DNA of 64,000 nucleotides from Craspedostauros australis (lineage: Eukaryota; Bacillariophyta; Bacillariophyceae; Mastogloiales; Achnanthaceae). Location of the stretch: NCBI GenBank assembly GCA_026770025.1, contig JAMXDE010000011.1:1240001-1304000 (forward strand), written 5' to 3'. The position numbers were made by a program, and so were the translations under genes. The notes below the pieces were generated by a model, which worked only from the letters and a program-made list of their open reading frames with translations, did no database searches and was not told the DNA's origin. Shown in pieces: positions 1 to 11,875 of this stretch; the stretch's first letter is position 1; each line of letters begins with the position of its first letter.

Positions 1-615
1 CCACCACTGCGCAATCCTCGACATGTTTTCGCACTCAAGCACCTCACTCACGCAAAATGTGAGTGTGTCAATGATGGGCACGACTGGACATCAACCTGAA
101 GCACGACTGGCGAGTCCGAACCCCATTTGCCCCTTGACGTCCGCATGCGCAACGTTTTTAGTTGTAGATTAGTGCGAAAAATATAAACTTTTTAACTATA
201 AGGCCCAGGAGTCTATTAATCCACACATATACTATATACAACATAATAGGATGATCTAAGTGCATATCTTAAAAATCCGCAAAAACGTACGTTTCTATCC
301 TGAATGGGGTCTTACATCACATCACATCACATCACATCACATCACCACATCAGGCTAGAGTACATCACTTCGCAGCCTGCGAGTACCGCACCAGTACCAA
401 TTCCTGTATCGACTCTTAGCAAGGCCCATTCCACAGGTGAACACCCCCTGACTACCGCAGGTCGCAGGTCACCGTCACTCAATCGCTGAGTCGCTGCGTC
501 TTTCAATCCATCCGCTCCTTCATCCATCCACGCATCGGTCCATCGGTTCATCGGTTCATCTTGTCTCTCGGTGAATCAGCCAATCAACGACACCAGATCC
601 CTACATCCTGCCAAC
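1..615. other. Left-edge non-coding stretch with simple repeat
   Basis: No convincing coding frame was found. A pentanucleotide repeat (ACATC, about six copies) lies at 314-346, followed by CATC/ATCG-rich sequence up to the first ATG of the next gene. It probably holds the 5' flank of that gene. Confidence 0.5.
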
Positions 616-2286
616 ATGGGTCTTCAAATGATGATCGTGCAGACATGGGAGGAGATGAATCAGTGGATGGATGTGCATCAGTGTTGGCGTGTGAACGATG
701 ACGGTGATGACGACGATGAGCATGGCCACGAGCTCGCCAACATCCGTACCAACAGCTTGAGGGTCGAAGACCAGCTGTCCCGAATGCAGCTCAAAGCCTG
801 GGCACCATCCGAGCTTCTGGACAAGTGCTGTGTGAAGTGGATTCTTCATGGACAGCAAAGACTGCATCCCCAATCGGGGCATCTGCATTCATCGCACGAT
901 CATCATGGTCGGCGGCGGCGACTTCGTCTATTTCATCGTCATCGTCGCGGCCATGGTGATGATCCTCACAATCAACGAGCTGGCGCTGCTCGCCATGAAA
1001 GTGCTGCCGGTTGCCACGCAGGGAATCATCAACCCTGCAACGGATATTGTCGCCGCAGCCACCCCACGATCACGCTGTACTTCGAGCCACCATCGAGCAC
1101 GATAGCGATCATCTCCCATCCACTCGGACCATTCGTCGAATACTTCCGCCAAAAGGCCAGCAGCGATGACTCCATCATTCAGATATCGCCCATGTATTGC
1201 ATCCTCGACGGCTTCGTTCGCGAGCACGCGACCACGCTGCGTGCTGACTTCGCGCCGCACTTGGTGTCGATTGCACAGAATGCCTTGGAGGCATCGGATG
1301 CTGCTCACAAGGAGTACGTGCGACAGACCTCGGTGCATCTCCAGCGTGCGCAACGACGCTTCGATCAGCTCGAGGTTGTACTTGACATTTGCAGGCAGCA
1401 CCGCCTTGGCGATGATCTCGACGTCTTTTCCATCCACTGTCTACGCCAAGCCAATCGAAGCATGGGCCGCATCGCCGCATTGATGATGGAGCAGAAGATG
1501 CAAGCGGCGCAGATCGTCATCACGCCATTCGTGGATGGATTCGAGGTCGATGGATACTCCGTGTTCGGTCGTCACGGTGACGGTGATACAGTGGTTCGAA
1601 TGGAGCATGGAAACAGCGTTGAGTATTCCAAACGTAGTCCCATTGTGTGCCAACCAAAGATGATGCATTCAGCTATCGACGATGGTGGACAAGTTGATAT
1701 CTGCAGCAATGACAACAAAGAATCAAGCAACGCACATCCGAATGCCATCGATGGTGTGTCTCTGATGAGCATCGCCGAACAAAAGTTGATCGAGAAGTCC
1801 ACCCGGATGCATTCATACAGAGCTAGCGCAACCGGTGACGATGGCCTGTTTGGCTGGCATTGCGAAGAGCTTTCCTTTGCCACGTTGGAGAGAGAGTGGG
1901 GAGACATCATGGTCCATGAATACGTTGGTCAGAGGGTGATGATCGGATTCCGCTTCGGCACTGGACAGGTCATTCCACTGGCATCCTACTACCTGCCGCC
2001 GACAATCCCCGCTGGTTTCCACTGCGTGAACAAACCGTCGTTGAGATTGCGTTGTCACGTGACGCAGAACCAGGTGAGCCAGGTGGACGAGGTGACCATG
2101 TCATATCGCGGAAGCGTCGAGGATATTCGCGTGGATGTTGGATTCTTGGGTCTCGTGCGTGCGCAGGCACGGTGGCTGGTCGACGAGGTGGAGGAACGGC
2201 AGCGGGTGATTCAGCAACGCCGTCCGCTGCTGGATTTCGAGAAGGAGTATCTGACGGAGGTAAGGCGGATGGCATCCGCGGGATGA
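616..2286 (+). CDS. Unrecognised protein, probable frame break near 1060; possible last intron
   Basis: No family recognised. From about 1066 to 2286 one frame reads like ordinary protein: helical, with FVEYFRQ and FEKEYL segments. From about 890 to 1060 the same frame is His/Arg-rich and looks out of frame. Over that stretch the frame starting at ATG 905 instead gives a clean hydrophobic helix (FVYFIVIVAAMVMILTI) and NELALLAM. I infer a membrane-anchored protein whose N-terminus and body are split by a one-base discrepancy near the CCCC run at about 1065. That may be a sequence error, a true frameshift, or an unrecognised small intron. The frame is open upstream only through a GTG at 571; its first ATG is 616. 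At the 3' end, a GTAAGG donor at 2271 and a TAG acceptor ending at 2366 would replace the last codons with an exon ending in a stop at 2463-2465. Start and end are therefore both uncertain. Confidence 0.45.
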   Translation: MGLQMMIVQTWEEMNQWMDVHQCWRVNDDGDDDDEHGHELANIRTNSLRVEDQLSRMQLKAWAPSELLDKCCVKWILHGQQRLHPQSGHLHSSHDHHGRRRRLRLFHRHRRGHGDDPHNQRAGAARHESAAGCHAGNHQPCNGYCRRSHPTITLYFEPPSSTIAIISHPLGPFVEYFRQKASSDDSIIQISPMYCILDGFVREHATTLRADFAPHLVSIAQNALEASDAAHKEYVRQTSVHLQRAQRRFDQLEVVLDICRQHRLGDDLDVFSIHCLRQANRSMGRIAALMMEQKMQAAQIVITPFVDGFEVDGYSVFGRHGDGDTVVRMEHGNSVEYSKRSPIVCQPKMMHSAIDDGGQVDICSNDNKESSNAHPNAIDGVSLMSIAEQKLIEKSTRMHSYRASATGDDGLFGWHCEELSFATLEREWGDIMVHEYVGQRVMIGFRFGTGQVIPLASYYLPPTIPAGFHCVNKPSLRLRCHVTQNQVSQVDEVTMSYRGSVEDIRVDVGFLGLVRAQARWLVDEVEERQRVIQQRRPLLDFEKEYLTEVRRMASAG

Positions 2287-2763
2287 TGCGAAGTAATGAC
2301 CACAACGCAGTTGTGGAGAGTTGGACGGATGTATGGTGTGGAGACTATCCCGATTCTGTGCAGTAGCAGCTATTGTACGATCAAGGTGGAAAGCAGAGTG
2401 GCGTTGCAACGCTGTTCCTGCCGCGATCGTTGACACCATGCGTCGCCATGACAGATCATCGCTGAGGGATCTATATGTGAGTAATGCTGCGGTACTATCC
2501 ATAATTTTGTGTATTAGAGTACGAGTACGATGTTATTAACAATAGGTTGGAGTGTCGGATAAGCCTGATGCTGCGGAGTTGCTCCGACAATCAGTAGTCG
2601 TAGGTTCCGATGCAATCTCATCCAGTCGAGTGGAGTACCATACTTTGATCGCGTTTAATCCTCCTTTGGCTCTCCACTCGTACCGTTCCAACCGGCATCC
2701 ACCCTTCGTTTCATGATCCTTGGCACACTCATTCACTCGGTTGTCCTGCGTTCGATCGATTGT

Positions 2764-4209
2764 TCACAAAATGACGCAGGCATCCTCAGTGGAGGGCGAT
2801 TGGGTATTGCCGTCCGTGTCCATGCTCAGTTTGGCAATCCCCATACGAGCCGCCTTGACTTTGTCCTGCGCCAGCTGCATCGCTTCGTTCTCCCAGCTCA
2901 CGGGATAGTCGCAGGCGAGGATACGGGAGGATTGGTCTTTGCGCAGCCTCCAGTACGACTGCTTCTGGCAGGATGCATTTTGGCATTCCCACGTCTTCGT
3001 TCCAAATTCATCCAACGACGGCTGGTGCCTGTACATGGGATACGCGATGGTCTGGATGCTGTGGCATTCCTTGCATTCGTACTCGAGCGCTGTCTTCTTG
3101 GTAAGAAAGCAGGCATCGCAGGTCGGCGGGTTCTTCTCGATGATGACGTCCTTGTCCATCTGGCAAAGCTCGCACCTGCCTGAGACGTCCAAGCAGGACA
3201 GCACAAGTTCCGTGTTGGGCGCATGCAGGGTGGTGACGGCGATCCACTTTGCGCAGTTGAGACACCGACCCAGCCTGGATGAACCATCGGACGAGGCGGT
3301 TGTGAGGACCAGGACACAGGCCGTGCAGATCTGGAAGGGCGCATCTTCGCAACATGGGTAGCTGGCGATCGCGATCTTCCGTGGCGATCTGGATCCCGGC
3401 AGCTGCTGGCCCGCTTCATCCAGACAGATCATGCACTGTCGGTTGGCGCCTGGTTCACCAAAGTCATCCACCAGCGAGACGTCGTAGGCCAGGCCAACAT
3501 CGTTCTCGGCGTCGACCAGGCTCTTTTGCCTCGGTTCGGACGGCACGACGCGGTCACCGGCCATCTCCGCGGACATGGTGGTGTCGGACGGCGTGACACC
3601 GCAGCCCGCCGTATCCGTGATGAGTATTTCGTCGGTCCCGCACAAGGCATCAAGGTCTATGACGAGATCGGGCAGCTGCGTCCCGAGCTTGGCCAAGGCC
3701 GACGCGTTCGTTATTTGCTGACGGACCATGGTGGCCTCGGCCTCGCTGAGACCGTGGGCAGCCGCGATCTGCCGTCTCTTGATGGAGTCCTGCACCATGG
3801 CATCCTCGAACTGGTGCTGCATGCTGATGCCCTCGACGCATCCCACGCAGGAATCGATGGTCTCGAGCATCTCGTCGCAGTCGGGGCTGCCTGGTGCTGG
3901 ACATTGCGAGAGCGCCGTGCTGTTTCTGGACTTGGAGGCAGGATCGGTATGGTTGTCTCCCACCAGCTGGTACATCATCATCGTTGTCGTTGATGCTGTC
4001 GTTGATGCTGTCTTTGTTGTTGTCTTTGTCGTCGGTTGGTTGCTTTGAGAAGGTGTTGTCGTTGTCGTCTCTGCTGCTATGGCTGCGGTTGCCATGGTAG
4101 GTGCCATTGCTGCTGATGCCTCGCCAGATTTTGAAGGCGATCGATTCGATGTCGAATCCTGTTCGCCGTTCTGGACAGCGGTTGTTGAGGTCTTCGCAGT
4201 CATTGCCAT
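2764..4209 (-). CDS. RING-like multi-zinc protein with C-terminal CaaX box
   Basis: A 481-residue single-exon protein. Residues 1-100 are Thr/Ser/Ala-rich low complexity. From residue 259 there is a dense Cys array: CMICLDE, then CC, CTAC, CLNC, CELC, CDAC, CKEC, and a final C-x4-C (CQNASC). This looks like a RING-type or treble-clef zinc module followed by zinc-ribbon units, but spacing does not match a canonical C3HC4 RING and no His ligand is obvious. The chain ends Cys-Val-Ile-Leu-stop, a textbook CaaX box; the terminal Leu favours geranylgeranylation by GGTase-I. I infer a membrane-tethered zinc protein, possibly an E3 ligase. The ATG at 4209 is the first in frame. It is divergent from the DENN gene, with about 1.5 kb between them. 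Exact family unknown. Confidence 0.75.
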   Translation of the reverse strand: MAMTAKTSTTAVQNGEQDSTSNRSPSKSGEASAAMAPTMATAAIAAETTTTTPSQSNQPTTKTTTKTASTTASTTTMMMYQLVGDNHTDPASKSRNSTALSQCPAPGSPDCDEMLETIDSCVGCVEGISMQHQFEDAMVQDSIKRRQIAAAHGLSEAEATMVRQQITNASALAKLGTQLPDLVIDLDALCGTDEILITDTAGCGVTPSDTTMSAEMAGDRVVPSEPRQKSLVDAENDVGLAYDVSLVDDFGEPGANRQCMICLDEAGQQLPGSRSPRKIAIASYPCCEDAPFQICTACVLVLTTASSDGSSRLGRCLNCAKWIAVTTLHAPNTELVLSCLDVSGRCELCQMDKDVIIEKNPPTCDACFLTKKTALEYECKECHSIQTIAYPMYRHQPSLDEFGTKTWECQNASCQKQSYWRLRKDQSSRILACDYPVSWENEAMQLAQDKVKAARMGIAKLSMDTDGNTQSPSTEDACVIL

Positions 4210-5733
4210 TGAAGCAGATGTTCTGTCAAGAGATTCTGATGTTTGCGCTCTGGTTGATGCGAATCGAGCGAAATACTTCTTCGAGGAGTGGAGATCGTAC
4301 TTATTCCCACCAATGCTGTTGCTGTTGCTGTTGATGTTGATGCTGATGCTGGTGGTGTCAAGCGAGAGAGAAAGATACTGCCAATGTCAAATGTTGATGG
4401 TGATGGCGATGTCAACAGGGTGGGTTTCTCATCAGTGGCTTCGCCGTTCGCTGCGATGCTCTCACACGATCTGCTGCTCGTGTAGTTTTGAATCTGGGAC
4501 GACTTGCCACTATGGCTTTTGCAATGCCCAAGGAGCACCGTTGTTGCTGCACCTTGTTGCTCCTCCTCCCTTGTGGTCGTTGCCCAAGTTCTGTCCGCAT
4601 TTGCCAGTGTACGACTATTCACCACGTAGAATGCGGCCGCAGATACCAGCATCCCCATCTTTCTCTTCTCTTGGGGGTCTCGCCGCGCAGAAAACGAGAG
4701 CTGCGCATGGATTCTCATGTGGAAGACGAAGGGATGACCAATGATGTTCGTTGCAAATCAACGCAGAAATGCGTCTTGTTTCACGTTTTCTCTTTGCGCA
4801 CTTCGCGCTGGCACATCCAATAAACGTTATTTGACGTTGTATGGTACATCTCAACGGACGTCAAACATGTGGGATCCTCAACAAAAGCACCAAGCACGAA
4901 TCATCACTCAAAGCGGCCATGTTAACGTCTGGACTAACGGTTGGCATTGCGCTTTCTTGAATGAAGGGCTATGTCAGTTCCATCCAACAAATGAGTTGGG
5001 AAATCTTGGCGGAACCAACAACAACAACAACAACAACAACAACGGAGACCGCTCCGGGCAATGCGCAACACGGAAATGGGCAAACACACCAACAAGGCCG
5101 ACAACAACAGCGATTCTCGCTGCGGCACGAACACGGATACGACCAAGAAACCAAAGACGACGTCGCGCACGGTCGCGCCATCGGCCACAGCGCGCAAAGC
5201 ACAAGAGGCACAAAGTACAAGGCTCCAGGCACACAGCTACTCTGAAGCAAAGGGACGACACTGTCCTCTCGAGCCATTGCAATCGTCTTCCCTTTCGCCC
5301 CTTCCTCGCAAGGACTCGTAACACGAGAGGCCGAATCAAGAGAGCAAGCAGAGCGCGCGAACACGGATACGACTTCCAACACACAGCCACTCCGCTCCAC
5401 GTGATTCACACAAAAGAGACGCGATCGTGGATTGGTGGTCGTGCTAAGATCTGCGCGGCTCAACCCAACTCGATTCTGGTGGACAAGTCCTCACAAACCA
5501 GATTCGCATTCAATCAAGCACTCGGATCCGCCCACCAGCTGGTTGCTTCGTTGGTCCATTGATTCATTGAACGGCTCTAGATCATCTCCGTCATTGCCTC
5601 CTGGTAACCGCAGCTTCGTTATTCTCGACGAATCGTCCGGGATAGTCCACGTTCCGAGTTCTTGCTTGCAGAGAAGCAATAGTATCAGCAGCAACATCAG
5701 CAGCAACAGTATCAGCAGAAGCATAACCGTACC
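4210..5733. promoter_or_regulatory. Divergent intergenic region (zinc protein / DENN gene)
   Basis: No credible gene. Open frames here are Arg/Thr/Asn-rich translations of simple sequence. It contains an (AAC)n run at about 5018-5043, CAG/CAA-rich leader sequence just before ATG 5734, and one AACGTTAT octamer at 4823-4830 that recurs phased at 26712. It probably holds two promoters and the 5' UTRs. Confidence 0.5.
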
Positions 5734-8700
5734 ATGGTGCTCGTGACCCCATCCCCAGACGGCGGGGAAGTGACGCCCGACGGTACGAAGAAGAAGAAGC
5801 TCACATCTCTCGAGAAGACCGACGGTCGCCGGTTGGTGGAATACCTCGTCGTGGTCTCATCCATCGCCAACGAGACGACGGGCGACGATGCCTCACCCAA
5901 GAACGATGGCGGAGAATGGAACCTCTCCACAAGCTTCGACGATGAGGACATCATCGTGGAGCACGATTTCAAGCCAAAGATCACGGCCCGCTACCCGGTC
6001 ACCGACCATGATGACAACCCTCTGCATGAGAACGTCACTTTCTTCTGCCATCCGTCGGGATCCGTTCAGCTCAAGAAGGAAAATCACATGCCGAAGGTAC
6101 GAACGCATGACAATCAAGCACGACAATCAACGGTCCTCTTCTTCTTTTCTTCTTCTTTCTGCATACACCTTCATTCATTTTGTAGCATGTGCCATCTTCA
6201 TGTGATATGTTGTGTCGTGTACATACCATCCATTCCCATTCACTCCGATGTCCACTCACTCATTAATCATCAATTGTGCTCATTCATTCAATCCATCACA
6301 TCCAATACATCACGCGATGTTTCATCCCCACCAAACCAAACTAATCCAAATCCCCCACATACGCACCCCCACGCGCACACGCATTCAAACCGCAGATCCA
6401 TTACTTTGTGGCGACAGGAGGGACCGGTCGTCGCATGTACGGAACATGCCTCACGCTGTGGGAACCCTACAAGGTGCAGGGAAAGAAGAAGGGAGACGAG
6501 GTGGAGGCCGAGCATGACGTCTTCCTGCCCAAATGCGTCGTCCTCCTCTCCATCTACCCTTACCTTGCTGCCTTCCGCGAGTACCTAACGCAGCTCAATC
6601 GCATGTCCAAGATGGGCGAAATGACGCTGCCCATGGAACGCTACATCACCAACTTCTGCTCAGAGATTCCAGCACCGCCGCCAGGTTCCTTCGAGGTTCA
6701 GTGCACCATTCTGGATTCCATCATCAAGATCTGGTCGCCACCGCACAACCAGCCGATCCCATGGGTCAGCCTGCCCTTCAGCCACCTCTTCGAATGCCTC
6801 GATGTCGACAACATCGTCCTCGTCTGGCATTGCCTCGTGCTCGAAAGGCAGGTGCTCCTCACCTCCACCCAGCTTTCAGTCCTCACCACGTGCTCAGAAA
6901 TCTTTCTCTCCATGCTCTTCCCCATGAGATGGAGCCACGCCTACATCCCGCTGGTGCCGAACTTCCTCATCCCCATCCTCTCCGCCCCCATGCCCTTCCT
7001 CTGCGGAATCAACAAGGCCAACCTCGCGGAGGCGCTCTACGACCTCAGCAGGGAGTGCGTCGTCGTCGATCTGGACAAGAATCTCGTCACTCTGGGACCA
7101 GACACAGCTCCTCTGCCACCGCTACCACCGCACCAGGAGGCCTGCCTCAGGTCGCAGCTCAACGACAACGTCGGGATGATCTTTCGCGAAGCCCGATCGC
7201 TCACCAAGAACGATGACTACTCCGACAGCGGCACGAGGTTGCCGACGCACATCAAGCAGATGGCGGAGGCCATGTGGGAGGCACGTCTCTCACTCTTCGA
7301 CGAGGCATTCCATCTCATGTTCACGCCCGAGGAGGCACGCAAGAATCTCCTCAACGGCAACGACAAATCCGGCATGGACTTTGGCGATCGTGATATCAAC
7401 GACCCGCTCCGCGTCATGGGACAGCGTGAGAAGCAGTCCTTGCGGAAGCAATCGGAATGGGACGCGGTCCAGGAGGCCTTCCTGGACACCTTCGTCTACC
7501 TCCTGCGCAACTACAGAAAGCACCTCGTCTTCCCGTCCAAGCACAACGAAGGATCGTACGGTGGCGCGGGATTCCATTCCAAGGAGTTCATCGAATCGCA
7601 ACGTTACGACATGCGAGAATTCTTGGAGCAATTCATCGGGACCCAGATGTTCGACAACTTCATCACGAAGCGCCTTTACGGCAGCGGCGAATCGGACGTT
7701 GCCTTCTTCGACATGGCGGTCGACAGATTCCTCAAGAATGCCGGCATCCTTTCCAACGTCGACATCGGCGGCCGGTTGTGGCAAGCCAGCGGAATCAAAG
7801 TAGATGTCATGCGCGGTGGAAATGTGGCGCAGAAGAAGCCACCGACCGTTTCTGTCACACCCAAGTCGGAGCCCCTGCTGCAAAGTGCCCGCGTGCATCG
7901 CAAACTGAAGACGATCGTCCCACCAGAGCCAAGCATGGAGAATCTCCCACCGATCGATGAGATGGACGGCGTCAGCACTGTCCAGGAGAAGGACACTGTG
8001 CCCGACGACGTCAGCGTGGGATCTGCAAGCACATCGTCCAGAAGCCAAGTCAACAACGCCTACCGCAGCGTCCAGGACAAGGCTGCCGAGATCTTGGGCA
8101 AGTCGCGACTCCGCTTCGTCTACGACAACTTCCCGTCCGAATTCAAGGACGATCTGTTCGGGGTCCCTCGTCCGTTGTCTTCCGCTGTCATTGCCGAGTT
8201 CGACCGGCAGAAGAAAGATGCCGCCCAGTTCCGCCGGAAGAAGCCAGCTCGTCAGCCGAACGACAAGAGGAAGCACATTCAACGAGCGCATGCTGCGCTG
8301 GACCCGGTACGTCGCGTTGTGTTGTGTTGTGTTTTGTTTTGTTGTGTTGCATTGCTTTCATGTGTTAGTTGTACTCGTACTTATGCTTTGACTTGCACTT
8401 ATACTTGCACATGTTTGTAGAGTATTGAGAATGTGCGTGTCCTCTTGTTCCATCAATCAAATATGCAAATTCTCGTCGATGCTCACATTATGATTGCCGT
8501 ACTACTCGATCATGTGTGTACTCGACACTGGTTTGTATTCCTCTCTCATTCCACACCCTTTGACTAAATCAATCGCAAAACCACGGATCACCGAAATGCA
8601 TGACTATGCGTACTTTCGTCATTTTTGAACTCGCAACTGTACTCGCAGGAAACACCACCCTCGCCAGAAGTCGCCACCTTCACCGTCTTTTACATGGCAT

Positions 8701-10441
8701 TCGCAGCCATGGTCGGAAAGGAGCTGCTGGAGATCAATTACAATCCAAGCGAGCCCGGAAAGACAATTCTGGCAACATACGTTCCATCATCTGTGGATGA
8801 TTTGGAAAGTGAAGCAGCAAGCGACAGCGTCGCCACCGGCGAAGATGGAGAACAGGAAGAGGAATTTCAGGATGCCTTAGATGAGCAGGAGCAGAGTGGT
8901 GTTGCCGAGATGAAGACAATCCGACCTGCCATGGGTGGCATGCTGGAGGATGCATCAGAGTCTGAGAAGGATGGAGATGACACAGCTGCTGCCTCAGCGG
9001 ACGCCCCAAGCAAGACAGACGAAACTGAGGCTACGGAAGCCACTGCTGCTACAAGCCAGGAGAAGTCGGCAGAGGGCAACGGCGCAAGTGAGAGCAGCAG
9101 TTCGGAAAAATTCAAAACACCGCAGAAGCCAAAATTGACGCCGATCTCTGCCGAATCAGAGCAGCGCAACCGCTTCCGCGACTCGCTCTCTGCCCTCGAG
9201 ATTGAGGAGGCCAAGGCCACAGGAAGAGCGCAGCTCGGTCTGGCGTTCGAGATGCTCACGATGATGAAGAAGCGCGCGCTGAAGGCCGACCCCGAAGCCT
9301 ACCAGTGCCTGATTGATGCATGCGGACGCGTCGGTGACACCAACCGCGCCACGGAACTGCTTGCGAAGATGCACGAGGATGGCATCGTGGCAGACGGGAC
9401 AGTGTACGCCTGTCTCGTATCGGCATTCTCAGCGGAAACCGCGTGGAAGAAGGGTACCAAGGAGGAAGACTTGCCAGGTACGTTGTTTATGCACTCGCCA
9501 GTGGTAATGCATGATATTGCATGGCATTGCAACGGGGATAGGATTGAGTTGGATTCGCTCGGATGGGATATTGCGAATCAACAATGAATGCACTCGAACT
9601 CACACTGACTCATTCATTCATTCATTCACTCGTCCACCCACCCACCCAATCTTCGCTCCATTTCGTCTATACTTGTTGATTAACAACTCGTCGTTTGTTG
9701 TGCGCAGAGTGGGCAAATAGTACTGCGGTGGAGATGGACTGGAACAAGCTGCAAAAGCGATCCTTCCTGGCTCGTCTCCGCAGCATGGGCGAAGGCGAAA
9801 GTGACGATGATGGCGAGGAGGTCTCTGGCAGTCTCGGATCGTCCACCTATCAGCGATTCAGAAGCCTGCTGTCCCGTGGACAGGAGAAGACGCGTGTGTT
9901 GCCAAAGGTGGAGGAAAGTCCGTTGGAGTTCTTCGTCACGGAGGGAGTCGAACGACAGATCGAACTGGGTGAGAATCTGCTCGAAATCGTCTTCCCAGAC
10001 ATCTCCGTCGACACCGACAATGAAACATGCCCTCGGTGCAACTTCCTGCTCTCGGACGATGACGTGGTGGACGGGTGGAAGCCAGGTGACAGCAACGAAT
10101 ACACGACATCGTGCCCGAACTGCACCCAGAATTTCGTCCCGCACTTCTGCGTCCAGAGCTCATCTCCGACCTTCATCGGTTCCAAGGGTCCATCGTCGCC
10201 GCTCATGTGCGAGCGCCTGTCGCCATGGGTCCTCCAGAAGGAGATCCGCTCCGTGATGAGCGACAGAGGCGGGATCGAGAACCTGCTCAGCCCAACTTGG
10301 CGCGAGGAGGAGTACAAGAACTCCGTCCTCTGGTGGAACTTCGTGCTCTCCTGCATGCGATACAGGTTGCCATTCTCGTTCATCCTTCAGGGTAGCTTCG
10401 AGCAAAATCTCATCGCCCCCATGCCGCAAGATGACAGTTAA
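5734..10441 (+). CDS. DENND4-like Rab guanine-nucleotide exchange factor, four exons
   Basis: Exons 5734-6096, 6396-8306, 8649-9477 and 9708-10441 join in frame (phases 0, 0, 1) to about 1278 residues. All introns are GT-AG and all three start GTACG. Exon 2 opens with the u-DENN core (HYFVATGGTGRRMYGTCL) and continues with the central DENN domain: KCVVLLSIYPYL, then VLERQVLLTS and SHAYIPLVPNFLIPIL, about residues 122-345. Residues about 972-1006 form a pentatricopeptide-like repeat (AYQCLIDACGRVGD, ATELLAKM). C-terminal Cys pairs at about 1142 (CPRC) and 1170 (CPNC), with DDDVVDGW between, match the zinc module at the end of animal DENND4 proteins. DENN + PPR + zinc is the DENND4 architecture; DENND4 proteins activate Rab10 in animals. 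By inference this protein acts in vesicle trafficking. An acidic disordered linker lies in exon 3. Confidence 0.88.
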
Positions 10442-11875
10442 TCGCATATCGCAGCTCGATTTGTGCTGGCGGTGACAGTGGCGGCGGCGGCGACAATGAT
10501 CGTGGTGACCGGATCGCCGGCTCTCCAGTGATTCACTTGGTCCACGTCAAGCAAGCGCCAGAGGCCCACCGTACTATACGAGTAGAGCAACAATAGGAAA
10601 ACACTTGAGCATCTCAATTCCCGTTTGGTTTAGTCGGCATGTTCTCCAGAAGTTGTTGCTGCGCAGCATGGTGGGGGCGCTTTCGGTCAAAGCGGAAGTG
10701 CCATCTGTCTAGCCTTGTTCTGGCAGCCGTCCTCATGTTGTTCTGATGTTTGCCAAGAGCGTCCCTCCAAGCCAAATAAACCCTCGCTCCGACTGTTCAG
10801 TTTATACTGTATATACTATTTAGTCGTAGCTCCCGAAATCGAGTGTTCGAGACGTGGGTCATTGTTCGCATTTTGGTGTACAAAATGTAGAAGAGTACCG
10901 GCTTTTCCGACGCGTCACGTTGTTGCCCATCCAACGTCAAGCACGAGTCTTGCCAAGTCACTTGGATGGGTTGCTCGATGTCGTCGAATGGTTCAAATCC
11001 GAACGTTGTGAGTTGCGAATCTGCGCTATCATCCTTGGATCAACAATGAACATGGACAAGTCACAATGGTTGTTCGTGAGGCGGTGTCGTCCAAGTGCGT
11101 ACGAGCGATGGTGTGCAATCCATCTGGAATGTTGATAGCAACTTCAATGAGCTACAGTCCCTCGACCTTCAACTTAACCTTGTTGCTTGTGTCCCTACCG
11201 ACGCCCTGACAACAGGATCGCAACTCTCGGCCAATTTGATACCTACAATCGGTGAATGCCATTTTGCTCGTTGTTTTATGACGTCGTCGTATTTTGCTCT
11301 TGCGAGTACAAGCGCAACAACGATTGCCAGTACGAGGATGGAACCTCGAGAAGGCGACTTGGAAGGAGAAGTTGCCAAGGATTGAGCCGGGGAGATAGCA
11401 CCGGCAATCATGTCACCCTAAACTTCGCCGTCGGCGACCCATGATCTCCCTTGTAGACGTTTGTTGCCTTTTCGCCAGGTCGGATGCGTCAGAGGCATCA
11501 CATCACCGTTGTGAATGACGGTTGAAGTATGATGTCCCACTTACGCCCTACAGTATTTCCCCGATGGCTGACACCTCGGATGTGGCGCACGCAGCCGGAG
11601 TACCACAATTAGTGCGAGGTCCCGTATTGAAAGCTGAACAGACCTCGTGATGCGCAGGCACTTTGGCGCACACAACACCGCGCAAGAACAACAATGAAGC
11701 ACGACAAAGCCAGCTGTCCGCACGTCGCGGTGCTGTTGTGCCAAGTTTGCTGAATGTCACTTTTTGGGTTGAGACCTCAATCAGCTCATAAATTCAGAAA
11801 GAGAACAAACTCCACTCACGAAAATACACACGAATCGTCGCCTCGTCCAATCATATCTCGCCTTTCCACGCCATC
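10442..11875. other. Intergenic region upstream of the HSF gene
   Basis: About 1.4 kb with no supported gene. Several 60-100 codon frames on both strands lack motifs and overlap one another. A GTACT...GAGTAG cluster lies just downstream of the DENN gene at 10569-10587. The last 100 bases are probably the HSF 5' UTR. Confidence 0.45.

Noticed and set aside
304-350. CRISPR-like or telomeric array
   Set aside because: A short ACATC microsatellite without spacers; telomere motifs differ and it is not at a contig end with further repeats.
571-615. Start of the first gene at 571
   Set aside because: Codon is GTG; the first ATG in the frame is 616.
4741-5562. 273-codon frame with poly-Asn
   Set aside because: Starts in a leader-like region, encodes an AAC microsatellite and Arg-rich translation with no domain; fits the 5' flank of the DENN gene.
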